Position numbers and translations under genes: made by a program
Notes under the pieces: model-generated
Seen by the model: the letters and a program-made list of their open reading frames with translations, nothing else
Databases searched by the model: none
Told to the model about the DNA's origin: nothing
In this document: positions 17,075 to 26,786 of the stretch, piece after piece
Layout of the letters: each line of letters starts with the position of its first letter
Numbering within the stretch: position 1 is the first letter of the stretch
Origin: Altererythrobacter sp. CAU 1644
GTDB taxonomy: Bacteria; Pseudomonadota; Alphaproteobacteria; Sphingomonadales; Sphingomonadaceae
Reading direction: 5' to 3'
DNA length: 64,000 bases
Assembly (NCBI RefSeq): GCF_029623755.1
Contig: NZ_CP121106.1
Span: forward strand, 3,104,352-3,168,351

Positions 17075-18561
17075 CGGTCGGTCTTCCGAATGGATTCGAT
17101 ACGCGGACCGGTGTCGTGCTGCGAGAAGGTGAACTCGACAGTATCGCCCGGTTCCAGATCCTCAACTAGGGCGGCGTCGGCGAGAGCGAAGGGCATGACC
17201 ATGCTTGGCCATTCGAGGGCGGGAACCGGCGCGTGGTTGAGAGTGATCGAAGCACCAGCGATTTTCGTCACTCTTCCCGTAGCGGTGTACGTCCTCATGT
17301 TTGGCGAGCCTTCCGACGCCATGCTCATGGTCCCATCGATCGACCTGACGTCGATCCCGCTAAGACTTGCTTCGGAGTCGATCAGGAACTGACCTGAAGT
17401 GACGACCTGCTCGCCCTCCGCAAGGCCTGCGAGTATCTCTGTCCTGCCATTCGCTTCGCGCCCGATTTCGACCTCAGCAGGCAGGAACGCGCCTTCATCC
17501 TGCTTGAGCATCACGAGATTTCGGCGTCCGGTTCGAATGACCGCCTCCGACGGTACCAGCAAGGCTCGCCGTGTGTCGGGTGAAAGCGACACCTGCGCGA
17601 ACATCCCCGGTTTCAACCTGCCGCGCGGATTGGGTAGCTCAGCCCGAACGGTGATGGTTCGGCTCGCGGCATCGGCGCTTGGAAGGATGGCAACAATCCG
17701 TCCCGCAAATCGCTGATCCGGATACGCTGCCAAGGTCGCACTGATGGGCTGGCCCTGCCGGACATTTGCGGCCTGGACTTCAGGAACCGAAGCTTCAAGC
17801 CATATCGGCGTAAAGCCCGTAATCTCGGCCAAAGTCTGACCTTCCATTACAGTCATGCCCGAGCGCACCCCAAGCATTGTTACGGCACCGCCCACGGGAG
17901 CCGTGACGGTGATCGTGTTTTGAGCTCTGCGTGTGCGTTCAACCGACGCGATCATTGCATCGGTCATGCCGAGCAAGCGCATGCGCTGCCGCATCGCGTC
18001 TGCAAGTGCCTGATCGCCGGTATCGAGCACAGCAATGTATTCACGCTGCGCGCCGCCCCAGTCAGGGACAAGAATGTCGACTATCGGAGCGCCGCGACGC
18101 ACGACATCGTCCTGTGCAAGACCATAGGTGCGTTGGACATATCCGCCCGCTCTTGGCTGGACGATGGCAACATCCCGGCTGTTGTACGCGAGGACGCCCG
18201 TCACGGTGATTTCCGGCTCGAGAACTCCGAACTCGGCCGCTGCAGTGCGAATGCCGAAATTCTGGACAAGGCCCGGATCGATCCGGACGCCCGCTTCCGC
18301 AGCTTCTCCCGCGCACTTGGGAACCAGCATCATGTCCATGAAGGGCGACTTACCGGGCTCGTCAAAGCGTTGTCCGGGCACCATCGGATCGTACCAATAG
18401 AGCACGTCCTCACAGTCAGTATCCGTCGCCGACCCAGCCCCGCTGCTCTCGCCGCCGAGCATGTGAAGACCGTAGCCAGCAGCCAGGCTGACAAGGGCAA
18501 TACCTAGCCCAGCCGCAAACAAGCGTTGGCGCTGCGTAAATCGTTCGAGCACGGAGTTCAT
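17071..18561 (-). CDS. cusB: RND periplasmic adaptor CusB with fused C-terminal CusF domain
   Basis: A 496-aa adaptor. An N-terminal membrane anchor (about 15-35) is followed by a heavy-metal-binding motif [20 protein letters not shown] (54-73) and [10 protein letters not shown]. The barrel-sandwich and alpha-hairpin region then contains [20 protein letters not shown]. Residues about 422-496 form an additional CusF domain ([29 protein letters not shown]). E. coli CusB lacks this tail, although such fusions are known in other proteobacteria. The Met-rich N-terminus and fused CusF give two metal hand-over points on one adaptor. It overlaps both neighbours by 4 nt. Confidence 0.94.
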   Translation of the reverse strand: MNSVLERFTQRQRLFAAGLGIALVSLAAGYGLHMLGGESSGAGSATDTDCEDVLYWYDPMVPGQRFDEPGKSPFMDMMLVPKCAGEAAEAGVRIDPGLVQNFGIRTAAAEFGVLEPEITVTGVLAYNSRDVAIVQPRAGGYVQRTYGLAQDDVVRRGAPIVDILVPDWGGAQREYIAVLDTGDQALADAMRQRMRLLGMTDAMIASVERTRRAQNTITVTAPVGGAVTMLGVRSGMTVMEGQTLAEITGFTPIWLEASVPEVQAANVRQGQPISATLAAYPDQRFAGRIVAILPSADAASRTITVRAELPNPRGRLKPGMFAQVSLSPDTRRALLVPSEAVIRTGRRNLVMLKQDEGAFLPAEVEIGREANGRTEILAGLAEGEQVVTSGQFLIDSEASLSGIDVRSIDGTMSMASEGSPNMRTYTATGRVTKIAGASITLNHAPVPALEWPSMVMPFALADAALVEDLEPGDTVEFTFSQHDTGPRIESIRKTDR

Positions 18562-19802
18562 GGCCTGCCCTCCCCGTATGTGAGTTGTAGTTTGACCGCC
18601 GCCTGCACCGCCGCCTGTTCGCGTTCGAGAATTTCCAGCTCGAGCAGGGCAAGTGCGGATTTCGCCGCAATCACATCGACGAGATCGGCACGCCCGGCCG
18701 CAAAGCTGGCTGTCTCGAGCTCAACGCGGTCACGCGCGAGCGGAAGAAGTTCATCACGCGCGCGGCGCCATTGGCGCGTAGTGCTGCGCCAAGTGGCGAG
18801 ATGGGCTTCGAAATCCGCAACCAGCGCGCGCCTGCGATCCTCGCGGTCGGCCAAAGCGGCAGCGGCATCGGCTTCGGCGGCGGCGATGCGCGGATTCTGC
18901 CGCCGGTCGGTGAAGATCGGAAGAGTAATCGACCCCATGACCGACACCGCATCGCCAAACGCCTGGTCGCGACGACCATAGTTGACGCTCACCCCAAAAT
19001 CCGGCCGCTTTTCAGCGCGAGCGAGCGCCACACCGGCTTCGGCCCGATCTTGTTCCGCATCGGCCAGAATGAGTTCGGGATTCTCTTCCAGTTCGAAGCG
19101 AAGCTGGTTTTCATCCAGAGCCGCCGTGGGAGCCTCACCCAAGGCAACCGGGTCAGGGAACGGTATGTATCGGGAAAGCTGCGCTTGCGCCGTCTCGCGC
19201 TCGGCCTCGATCGACGTCGCTGCATCCTCGATCCCAAGCAATTCGCGCCGTATCACGAGGCTTTCGGCCGGGCGGGCCGAGCCCGACGCAACTGCGCTAT
19301 TGGCAACAGGGATGAAGGCTCGCAGCTCATCGAGCGCTGTGCTGGCGAGATCGAGGCGTTCTTGCGCGTAGAACAAGCTGACCCAAGCGGTTCCAGCGCT
19401 TGCGAGAAGATTGCGCTCCGCCATACCGAGCCGTGCTTCCGCCACCCGAACTTCGGAACTGGCAACGCCATACCTCGCCCGTCGCCGCGCAAGATTGGGT
19501 ATCTCCTGCTCGATACCGATGGCGACTTGCGTAGGAAGTTGCCGGTCAAGCTCGAACGCCGCGGGTCCGCTTACCGGAAGGTTCATAACCCCTGCGCGTA
19601 AACGCGGGTCGGGAAGCTCGTCCGCCGCTTCCGCAGCCTCGCGCCGTGATTGTACACGCAGCGCGCCAGCTTCCAAAACGGGTTGCTCGCCCCGCACCGC
19701 TGCAAGTGCTTCCTCGTATCCGACAGACTGCGCTTGCGCAGCTTGCGCGGCGAGCAGTGCCGAAAACGGCACCCAGCCAATTCGCCAATCCATAATTCTC
19801 AC
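18558..19802 (-). CDS. cusC: Outer-membrane efflux protein CusC-like (TolC family)
   Basis: A 414-aa TolC-family protein with an N-terminal signal (WVPFSALLAAQAAQAQ) and two repeats rich in long helices (LPDPRLRAGVMNLPV near 57; RAEKRPDFGVSVNYGRRDQA near 256). These form the outer-membrane channel of the CusCBA complex. The stop overlaps the cusB start. Next upstream, after a 112-nt gap, is a Met/Cys-rich secreted protein. No clear ECF motif or MerR dyad was found in that gap. Confidence 0.88.
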   Translation of the reverse strand: MRIMDWRIGWVPFSALLAAQAAQAQSVGYEEALAAVRGEQPVLEAGALRVQSRREAAEAADELPDPRLRAGVMNLPVSGPAAFELDRQLPTQVAIGIEQEIPNLARRRARYGVASSEVRVAEARLGMAERNLLASAGTAWVSLFYAQERLDLASTALDELRAFIPVANSAVASGSARPAESLVIRRELLGIEDAATSIEAERETAQAQLSRYIPFPDPVALGEAPTAALDENQLRFELEENPELILADAEQDRAEAGVALARAEKRPDFGVSVNYGRRDQAFGDAVSVMGSITLPIFTDRRQNPRIAAAEADAAAALADREDRRRALVADFEAHLATWRSTTRQWRRARDELLPLARDRVELETASFAAGRADLVDVIAAKSALALLELEILEREQAAVQAAVKLQLTYGEGRP

Positions 19803-19914
19803 TCTTTCAAAGCGAACTGGCCGGGAACGACTTCGGCGTACGCGTCAATCGACACGGCGCAAGTCAAGTAATCCGTCAAGCTCGCAAACGGCGCAGAGCA
19901 CCGCCCGGGAAATG

Positions 19915-20316
19915 CTAGATGGTGAGTTCGGTTTGTGGAGGCGGAGATTCCGGCGGTCGAGGCTGGCTGTCGAGCCTGTTGGCGCTAGCGGCCAGATACG
20001 TAGGCGCAACAGGAAACGGTCCTGCATGCGCCAGTCCCGGACCCGCAAGCGCCAGCGGTGGCAGGCAATTCATGGCTACGAGACAATCGAGGCTCATCTC
20101 GCAGCATGAGCCATGCTGTTCGGCCGGGTCCGTTTCGGAAACCATCTGTTCGGGCATCGCGTGTTCAGACATGCCGTGCTCGGCCATGCCTTGCGCCATT
20201 TCAGCACAATCAGCCGACCCAGCCATTTCGCTCTGCGGAACGGCCGCCTGCGCAGCAACCTGCACAAGCAGTCCAAAGCTGAAGCAAATCAGGGTCAAGG
20301 CGCGAACAAATTTCAC
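19915..20316 (-). CDS. Met/Cys/His-rich secreted protein at the head of cusCBAF
   Basis: About 133 aa, starting at GTG 20316 (upstream in-frame ATG codons would run into the CDF gene). A signal peptide (LTLICFSFGLLVQVAAQA) is followed by ADCAEMAQGMAEHGMSEHAM and EQHGSCCEMSLDCLVAMNC, a dense set of Met, His, Glu and six Cys suited to binding copper. The C-terminus is Pro-rich. It resembles small hypothetical proteins that precede RND metal pumps in alphaproteobacteria. I cannot name a family with confidence. It may buffer or sense periplasmic Cu(I). Confidence 0.6.
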   Translation of the reverse strand: MKFVRALTLICFSFGLLVQVAAQAAVPQSEMAGSADCAEMAQGMAEHGMSEHAMPEQMVSETDPAEQHGSCCEMSLDCLVAMNCLPPLALAGPGLAHAGPFPVAPTYLAASANRLDSQPRPPESPPPQTELTI

Positions 20317-20380
20317 GAAGCTGCGATAGTCTGAATAAGGAGCCGAGGCAATCCAGCGGCCAAAATGCAAAATTCGAGCA

Positions 20381-21019
20381 TCATCTTCGGAATTCGTCGC
20401 CTTTGATATGTTGGGTGCCCGCTTCCTCATGCTTATCCCTGTGCGCATCGCGAAGGATATCGATCCCGCCATACAGGGCGATGCCAGCAACCGCGATCCC
20501 AACCACGAGATCCGGCCAATTTGCGCCTGTAAGCATAACGATGATCCCGGCGACGATGATACCGCCGTTCGATATGAAATCGTTAAAGCTAAACGTGGTC
20601 GCTGCGCGCAGATTGACATCCTTTTGCTGAAGCTTCTGGAGCATGCGCAGGCATATGAGGTTCACCACCGCCGCGATGCCCGCCATGGCGATCATCATCA
20701 GGCCGCCCGGCTCGGAGCCTTCGATGAAACGCCTGACGGCATCGGCGATAACGCCTCCGGCGAAGACTAGGAGCATAATGCCTGAGAAACGCGCGGCCCC
20801 TCGTTTCCAGGATTGCGAACGGGTGAGAGCCAGAAGACTGAGCGCGTAGACAAATGCATCGGATGAATTGTCGAGCCCGTTGGCCAAGAGCGCGTTCGAG
20901 TCCGCAAAATAGGCAACGACAAAGAAACCAACCGCGATTGCGACGTTGAGCCACAATACGATCCACAATGTGCGTCGCTTGTCCGCCGAATCCAGATCGA
21001 AGTCATCGTTGCAGCTCAT
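20381..21019 (-). CDS. Cation diffusion facilitator family transporter
   Basis: A 212-aa inner-membrane protein with six predicted helices and a short C-terminal tail, so it lacks most of the cytoplasmic dimerisation domain of YiiP-type CDFs. Transmembrane helix 2 keeps the metal-binding DxxxD (LDNSSDAF, D50 and D54). In helix 5 the usual HxxxD is FSFND (143-147): Asp147 is kept and the His position is Phe. Altered metal preference, away from Zn or Cd, is possible. Its start overlaps the stop of the upstream P1B-type ATPase (ATGA), so the two pumps are made together. Confidence 0.85.
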   Translation of the reverse strand: MSCNDDFDLDSADKRRTLWIVLWLNVAIAVGFFVVAYFADSNALLANGLDNSSDAFVYALSLLALTRSQSWKRGAARFSGIMLLVFAGGVIADAVRRFIEGSEPGGLMMIAMAGIAAVVNLICLRMLQKLQQKDVNLRAATTFSFNDFISNGGIIVAGIIVMLTGANWPDLVVGIAVAGIALYGGIDILRDAHRDKHEEAGTQHIKGDEFRR

Positions 21020-23508
21020 ACTGGCTTCCCCGTTCTCTCTTTTGTGCCGCCCTTCTCCTTATACGCCAGCAGCCGGAGCGCGTTGGCGACCACGATCAGT
21101 GTCGATCCTTCGTGAACCGCGACAGCGGGGCCTATCCCGAGACCGAAAATGGTTGCCGGGATGAGCACGACGACAATTCCGAGACTGACGATCATATTCT
21201 GCCGGATGATCGACCGGGTCTGTCGGCTCAGATCGACGGCGAAAGGCAGTCGGGCGAGATCATCGGCCATCAGCGCGACATCGGCTGTCTCCAATGCAAC
21301 GTCCGATCCGGCAGCCCCCATTGCTATTCCGACCGTTGCGTTCGCCATGGCCGGAGCGTCATTGACCCCGTCTCCGACCATCGCAACCTTGTCCTGGCCG
21401 GCAAGCTTGCGGATGGCCTTGACCTTGTCGTCGGGCATGAGATTGCCCCAGGCCTCGTCGAGGCCGACTTCCTTTCCAACCGCATCGGCCACTCTTTGGT
21501 CGTCGCCCGAGATCATGATCATTCGGGTGATCCCGAGGCCGCGCAACGCTTCGAGCGTCGCCTTTGCCGCCGCACGCGGCGTGTCGAGCAAGCCGATCGC
21601 TCCGAGATCGCGCGTTTCCGAGCGAACGCCCATCGTCGTCCGCCCGCGCTCGCGCATGGACTCTATAGCATCCGACAGTTCGGCACTGAGCGGAGGGACC
21701 CCATCTTGCCCGAACATTTCGAGCTTTCCGATCCACACCCGCTCACCGCCGACAAGCGCGGTGATGCCCTTGCCTGTGAAGCTTTCGAGATCGGTTGCTT
21801 CGGGCAGAGTCTCATCGCCAAGCCGCTGCTTGCCGTCCCTGACAATCGCCTGTGCCAGGGGATGATCGCTCAGATTTTCAGCCGCCGAAGCAATCGCAAG
21901 CAGTTCGTTTTCAGATACACCCTGCGCGGGTTCGACATCGGTAATGCGGGGTTCGCCTTCGGTAAGAGTACCGGTCTTGTCGAACGCGATGGCCTTGAGC
22001 GCACCGAGATCCTCGAGCGGCGCGCCGCCCTTTACCAGAATGCCGCTGCGCGCTGCTCTGGCCACTCCGGACAAGACCGCGCTCGGGGTCGCGATCGCCA
22101 AAGCGCAGGGGCTGGCAGCCACAAGCACCGCCATCGCCCGGTAGAAACTGTCGCGGAAGGGTTCGTCGATGACGACCCATGCGAAAAGGAGCAGGCCGGC
22201 CAGAGCGAGCACGGCAGGCACGAAAATTCGCTCGAAGCGCTGCGTGAAGCGCTGGGTAGGAGATTGCTGAGCCTCGGCTTCGCTCACCATTTGGACGACC
22301 TTGGCTAGGGTCGTATCGCTCGATCGCCGGGTCACTTCCACTTCGAGTGCGCCCGATCCGTTGATCGTCCCCGCGAAGACGCGATTGTCATCCGCAAGAT
22401 TGTCAGGATTGGCGCGCGCAGAAGCGACATCCGAAACCGCGCTCTTGTCGACCGGCACGCTTTCGCCGGTCACCGGAGCCTGATTGATGGCACTGACGCC
22501 GTCCAGGATGAAGCCATCAGCCGGAAGGCGTTCGTTCGGACGCACGATTACCACGTCGCCTAGCGCAAGCTCCTCGACCGGGATCTCAACTACGTCAGTT
22601 CCGCGCTTTACCCGTGCGGTGTCCGGGGCAAGCCCGGCGAGCGCTTCGATAGCTTTCTTCGCGCGCCCCATCGCGTAGTGTTCGAGCGCGTGGCCGAAAC
22701 TGAACAGGAACAGCAGTAGCGCGCCTTCGGCCCATTCCCCGAGAAAGGCGGCGCCCGCAGCGGCGACAAGCATGAGGCTGTCGATTTCGAACCGGCGGAG
22801 GCGCAAATTGTCCCACGCCTCTCGGAGAGTGAAGAAGCCTCCGAAGAAATATGCCACTATATAACAAGCGAACGGCAGCCAGACCGGATGCCCGTCCCAT
22901 AGCTTCTCGATCCCGAAGCCGATGGCGAGAAATGCGCCCGAAGCGAGCGAGAAAAAGAGTTCAGTATTAGCGCCGAAGATGCCGCCGTGACTGTGCCCGG
23001 AATGATCTTTATCGTCATGGCGGTGTTCTTCAGCATCTCTGGCATTTGCGGCGATTTTGTCGGCCTTGATTGAAACCCCCAGTTCTTGCAGCGCATTGGC
23101 AATCGCGGTCTCATCGGTACGCCGGCGGTCGAACTCGGCGACCAGCTTTCCGCTCGCATCGGCATTTGCTTCAAGTACGCCGGATTCGCGGGCTACCAGA
23201 TCTGCGACCGTCTGCGCCCGGCGCACCGAATTAATGCCCTCGGTTTGCCACACAACATGCCCGTAGCGCCCGGAAATTTCCGCTCCTGCTACGTGCGCAA
23301 GTTCTCTGATCCGCGCGATCGTGAGACGATCGGGATCGTAAGATATTGCAAGCTGGGCAGGTGCACTGTTCGATCCTTCAACGACCTCGACCCCATGCAC
23401 ACCTGCCCGCGAACTGAGCAACGACTGCAGCCGAGCGATACATCTGTCGGTGTCGCTCGGAATGTCCGGGAGAAGCGACGATAGTTCGAGTTCGATATTC
23501 CGTGTCAC
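21016..23508 (-). CDS. Heavy-metal P-type ATPase, P1B-4-like, with degenerate HMA-type N-terminus
   Basis: An 830-aa ATPase. The core has an SPC transmembrane motif (AASPCALAIATP, Ser466-Pro-Cys468) rather than CPC, phosphorylation loop DKTGT (510-514), and the helix-8 signature HEGSTLIVVANALRLLAY near the end. Both signatures mark P1B-4 pumps, reported to export Co, Ni, Fe or Zn. Unusually for that group, about 175 N-terminal residues come first. They look like two ferredoxin-type folds without CxxC, ending in a His/Asp loop (EEHRHDDKDHSGHSHGG, 160-176). Start is GTG at 23508, overlapping the czcA stop by 1 nt. Confidence 0.9.
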   Translation of the reverse strand: MTRNIELELSSLLPDIPSDTDRCIARLQSLLSSRAGVHGVEVVEGSNSAPAQLAISYDPDRLTIARIRELAHVAGAEISGRYGHVVWQTEGINSVRRAQTVADLVARESGVLEANADASGKLVAEFDRRRTDETAIANALQELGVSIKADKIAANARDAEEHRHDDKDHSGHSHGGIFGANTELFFSLASGAFLAIGFGIEKLWDGHPVWLPFACYIVAYFFGGFFTLREAWDNLRLRRFEIDSLMLVAAAGAAFLGEWAEGALLLFLFSFGHALEHYAMGRAKKAIEALAGLAPDTARVKRGTDVVEIPVEELALGDVVIVRPNERLPADGFILDGVSAINQAPVTGESVPVDKSAVSDVASARANPDNLADDNRVFAGTINGSGALEVEVTRRSSDTTLAKVVQMVSEAEAQQSPTQRFTQRFERIFVPAVLALAGLLLFAWVVIDEPFRDSFYRAMAVLVAASPCALAIATPSAVLSGVARAARSGILVKGGAPLEDLGALKAIAFDKTGTLTEGEPRITDVEPAQGVSENELLAIASAAENLSDHPLAQAIVRDGKQRLGDETLPEATDLESFTGKGITALVGGERVWIGKLEMFGQDGVPPLSAELSDAIESMRERGRTTMGVRSETRDLGAIGLLDTPRAAAKATLEALRGLGITRMIMISGDDQRVADAVGKEVGLDEAWGNLMPDDKVKAIRKLAGQDKVAMVGDGVNDAPAMANATVGIAMGAAGSDVALETADVALMADDLARLPFAVDLSRQTRSIIRQNMIVSLGIVVVLIPATIFGLGIGPAVAVHEGSTLIVVANALRLLAYKEKGGTKERTGKPV

Positions 23509-26500
23509 TAGCTGTCGCTCCTCGCTGCTGCTGATGTCTCAACCTGGGTCGCGCGCGGTTTTCTCGCGAAGATCAGGCTTACAATGGCAGGCAATACGAA
23601 CAGGGTGAGCGCGGTGGCGGTGATCAACCCACCAATGACAACCGTAGCCAATGGACGTTGCACTTCGGCCCCGGTTCCCGTCGCAAGCGCCATCGGAACA
23701 AAGCCGAGCGATGCAACTAGCGCTGTCATCAACACCGGCCGCAGCCGCGCGATCGCGCCCTCGATGATCGCGTCGCCCAGTTCCAAGCCTTGCTCGAGAC
23801 GCTGCTTGATCGCTGTGATCATGACGAGGCCGTTCAGCGTCGCAACTCCGGAGAGAGCAATGAACCCCACCGCTGCCGAGATGGAAAAAGGCATGCCGCG
23901 CAGAGCCAGGAAAAAGACCCCGCCAGCCAGTGCCATAGGGATTGCGCTGAACACCGCCAGCGCAGGGACCCAACCGCCGACCGCCAAATACAGGAGCAAC
24001 AAGATGACGCCGAAGGCGAGCGGAACCACGATCAGCAGACGCTGCTGAGCCTGTTGCAGGTTCTGGTACTGACCGCCCCATTCGATGAACGATGCGGACG
24101 GCAAATCAACATTCGCGGCAACCTCGGACTGTGCCTGCTCGACGAATGACCCAAGATCACGTTCACGAACGTTGGCGGACACAATCACCAGCCGGCGACC
24201 CTGCTCGCGCCGGACCTCGGCCAAGCCATCGATCACCTGAAACTTTGCCACTGCGCGCAACGGCACGGTTCCTCCATTGGGAAGCACGATCGGCAATGAT
24301 CCGAGCTGGTCGAAGTCATTGCGATTTGCATCCGATAGCCTGACCACGACATCGAAACGTCGATCGCCTTCGAACACCAGCCCTGCGTTTCGACCTCCAA
24401 GCGCTATGGCAACGGACTGCGCCACGTCTTCGACCGTGAGGCCGTAGCGCGCAATCGTTGGCCTATCGAAGGCTATATCGAGCGTCGGAAAACCCGAAAC
24501 CTGCTGGACCTTCACATCGGCCGCGCCCTCGACACCGCGGAGCACGACCGCGACCTGGTTTGCAGCCGCAGTCATGGCCGTGAGATCATCGCCGTAGAGT
24601 TTGATCGCGACATCGCCGCGAACGCCTGCGATAAGCTCGTTAAAGCGCAGCTCGATGGGCTGGCTGAATTCATAGAGATTGCCAACGAGATTGCCGAGCG
24701 CCTCTTCCATCTCGCTTACAAGTTGATCCTTAGACAGCGAGGGGTCAGGCCATTCTTCGCGCGGTTTGAGGATAACATAGGCATCCGAGATGTTCGGCGG
24801 CATGGGGTCGGTCGCGACCTCTGCCGTGCCGGTGCGCGAAAATACCAGCTCAACCTGCGGGAATTGCTTCAATCGCGCTTCAACCTGGCGCTGCATTGTA
24901 AGCGACTGCTCCAGTGGGGTGGAAGGAATACGCAATGACTGGACAGCCAGATCACGCTCGTCGAGCTGCGGTGTAAATTCGCTGCCGATGAAGCTGAAGA
25001 CAAGCGCCGCGAGCGCGAACACGCCGACTCCGGTACCGATGACAGGCCATGGACGGGCAAGCGCTCTGCGCAGCAGCGGACCATAGCGCTCCTTTGTCAT
25101 TCGGATGGGCTTTGCTTCCTGTTCGTTGATTTTCTTGTTCAGCAAGAGAGCGATCATCGCGGGGACGAACGTGAGCGAGAGGATGAATGCCGAGGCAAGT
25201 GCCAGCATCACCGTGATGGCCATGGGCGAAAATGTCTTGCCCTCAACCCCGGTGAAGGTGAGGAGTGGCGCAAAAACCAGAAAGATGATCGCCTGGCCAT
25301 ACACCGTTGGCTTGATCATCTCATGCGCCGCTGCCCGCGTCTCGGCAAGGCGTTCGCGCAGTGTGAGCAAACGTCCCTCGTGCTCCTGCCTTGCGGCGAG
25401 GCGCGCGATGCTGTTTTCGACGATGATTACAGCGCCATCGACAATCAGGCCGAAATCAAGCGCACCAAGACTCATCAGATTGCCAGATACGCCAAGCCGG
25501 TTCATGCCAATAGCTGCCATCAGCATCGACAAAGGGATGACCAGAGCTGCAATGATCGCGGCGCGGATGTTTCCAAGCAGCAAGAACAAAATAACGATGA
25601 CGAGAAGCGCGCCCTCGACAAGGTTGTTGCGTACCGTCACGATGGTCGCATCGACGAGTGTCGAACGGTTGTAGACGATCTCCGCCTCAACTCCTGCTGG
25701 AAGCGACGACCGTACCTCGTCGAGCCTGTCGGCAGCACCCGCAGCTACGGTGCGGCTGTTTTCGCCTGCGCGCATCAGCACAGTACCCACGACGGCTTCC
25801 TCGCCATTCAGCGAGGCTGCACCAGTGCGGAGATCGCCGCCAATCTCGACCGTTGCCACGTCGCCGACGCGGATCGGCACACCTTCGCGCGTTGCCACCA
25901 CTGCCTGCGCAATGTCTTCTACGGAATTCAGCCGGGAATCGACCCGTGCAAGAAGAGCTTCGCCAGCCCTTTCGACAAAGTTGGCGCCTTCGGCTTGGTT
26001 CGCCGCTTCGAGCGCGGTAATCAGCTGGTCGAGCGAAACGCCGTAGCCGTTGAGGCGGTCGGGGTCTGGCTGCACCAGGTACTGCTTCTCAAAGCCACCG
26101 ATCGAGTCCACGCCCGCCACGCCGTCGGCCGTACGCATCAGCGGCGCGACAACCCAATCCTGTACCGTGCGCAGATAGGCGGCTCTTGCCACCGCCGTGT
26201 CCAATCGCTCGCCCCGGTCCGTGAGAAAGCTGCCGTCCTTCTGCCAGCCAACAGCACCACCCTTGGGCGCATCGGTTCCACCCGGATGCTCGAATTCGAT
26301 GGTATACATCAACACCTCGCCGAGACCGGTTGCAATCGGACCCATTGACGGCTCCGCACCTGCAGGAAGCGAAGAGGCCAGGTTGGCGATCCTCTCTTCG
26401 ACCTGCGACCGGGCAAAGTAGATGTCGGTGCCTTCTTCGAAGATCGCGGTGACCTGGCTGAAGCCGTTACGCGAGATCGAGCGGGTCATCTCAAGTCCCT

Positions 26501-26786
26501 CGATACCGGCTAGTCCGGTTTCGACAGGGAAGGTTACCTGCGTTTCGATCTGCGAGGGCGAGAGGGCCGGTGCCTCGGTGTTTATCTGCACCTGAACATT
26601 GGTGATGTCCGGCACCGCATCAATCGGCAGTTTTGCTAGATTGAACGCGCCCCAAATGGCAACACCTAGGGCAAGGGCTACGACCGCCCAGCGATTGCGC
26701 ACCGACCAGTCAAGGACGCCGCCAATCAGGCCATCATGGCTGCTGCGCTCCTCCTCGAAACCGCTTTCAGACCGATCAATGTCCAT
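23508..26786 (-). CDS. czcA: Divalent-cation RND efflux pump CzcA/CnrA family
   Basis: A 1092-aa heavy-metal RND permease. The N-terminal region has AKLPIDAVPDITNVQVQI. Helix 4 carries GALDFGLIVDGAVIIVENSI, the CzcA/CnrA/NccA form of the proton-relay helix, distinct from the CusA form in this window. The periplasmic part retains the long insertion of this subfamily (GWQKDGSFLTDRGERLDT). It should expel Co, Zn, Cd or Ni. I chose the ATG at 26786 (GAGGAGG just upstream, overlapping the czcB end by 11 nt) over an in-frame start at 26855. Confidence 0.94.
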   Translation of the reverse strand: MDIDRSESGFEEERSSHDGLIGGVLDWSVRNRWAVVALALGVAIWGAFNLAKLPIDAVPDITNVQVQINTEAPALSPSQIETQVTFPVETGLAGIEGLEMTRSISRNGFSQVTAIFEEGTDIYFARSQVEERIANLASSLPAGAEPSMGPIATGLGEVLMYTIEFEHPGGTDAPKGGAVGWQKDGSFLTDRGERLDTAVARAAYLRTVQDWVVAPLMRTADGVAGVDSIGGFEKQYLVQPDPDRLNGYGVSLDQLITALEAANQAEGANFVERAGEALLARVDSRLNSVEDIAQAVVATREGVPIRVGDVATVEIGGDLRTGAASLNGEEAVVGTVLMRAGENSRTVAAGAADRLDEVRSSLPAGVEAEIVYNRSTLVDATIVTVRNNLVEGALLVIVILFLLLGNIRAAIIAALVIPLSMLMAAIGMNRLGVSGNLMSLGALDFGLIVDGAVIIVENSIARLAARQEHEGRLLTLRERLAETRAAAHEMIKPTVYGQAIIFLVFAPLLTFTGVEGKTFSPMAITVMLALASAFILSLTFVPAMIALLLNKKINEQEAKPIRMTKERYGPLLRRALARPWPVIGTGVGVFALAALVFSFIGSEFTPQLDERDLAVQSLRIPSTPLEQSLTMQRQVEARLKQFPQVELVFSRTGTAEVATDPMPPNISDAYVILKPREEWPDPSLSKDQLVSEMEEALGNLVGNLYEFSQPIELRFNELIAGVRGDVAIKLYGDDLTAMTAAANQVAVVLRGVEGAADVKVQQVSGFPTLDIAFDRPTIARYGLTVEDVAQSVAIALGGRNAGLVFEGDRRFDVVVRLSDANRNDFDQLGSLPIVLPNGGTVPLRAVAKFQVIDGLAEVRREQGRRLVIVSANVRERDLGSFVEQAQSEVAANVDLPSASFIEWGGQYQNLQQAQQRLLIVVPLAFGVILLLLYLAVGGWVPALAVFSAIPMALAGGVFFLALRGMPFSISAAVGFIALSGVATLNGLVMITAIKQRLEQGLELGDAIIEGAIARLRPVLMTALVASLGFVPMALATGTGAEVQRPLATVVIGGLITATALTLFVLPAIVSLIFARKPRATQVETSAAARSDS

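Noticed and set aside
20968..22308. 446-codon open frame opposite the P1B-4-type ATPase
   Set aside because: Same reason: antisense shadow of a well-supported pump gene.
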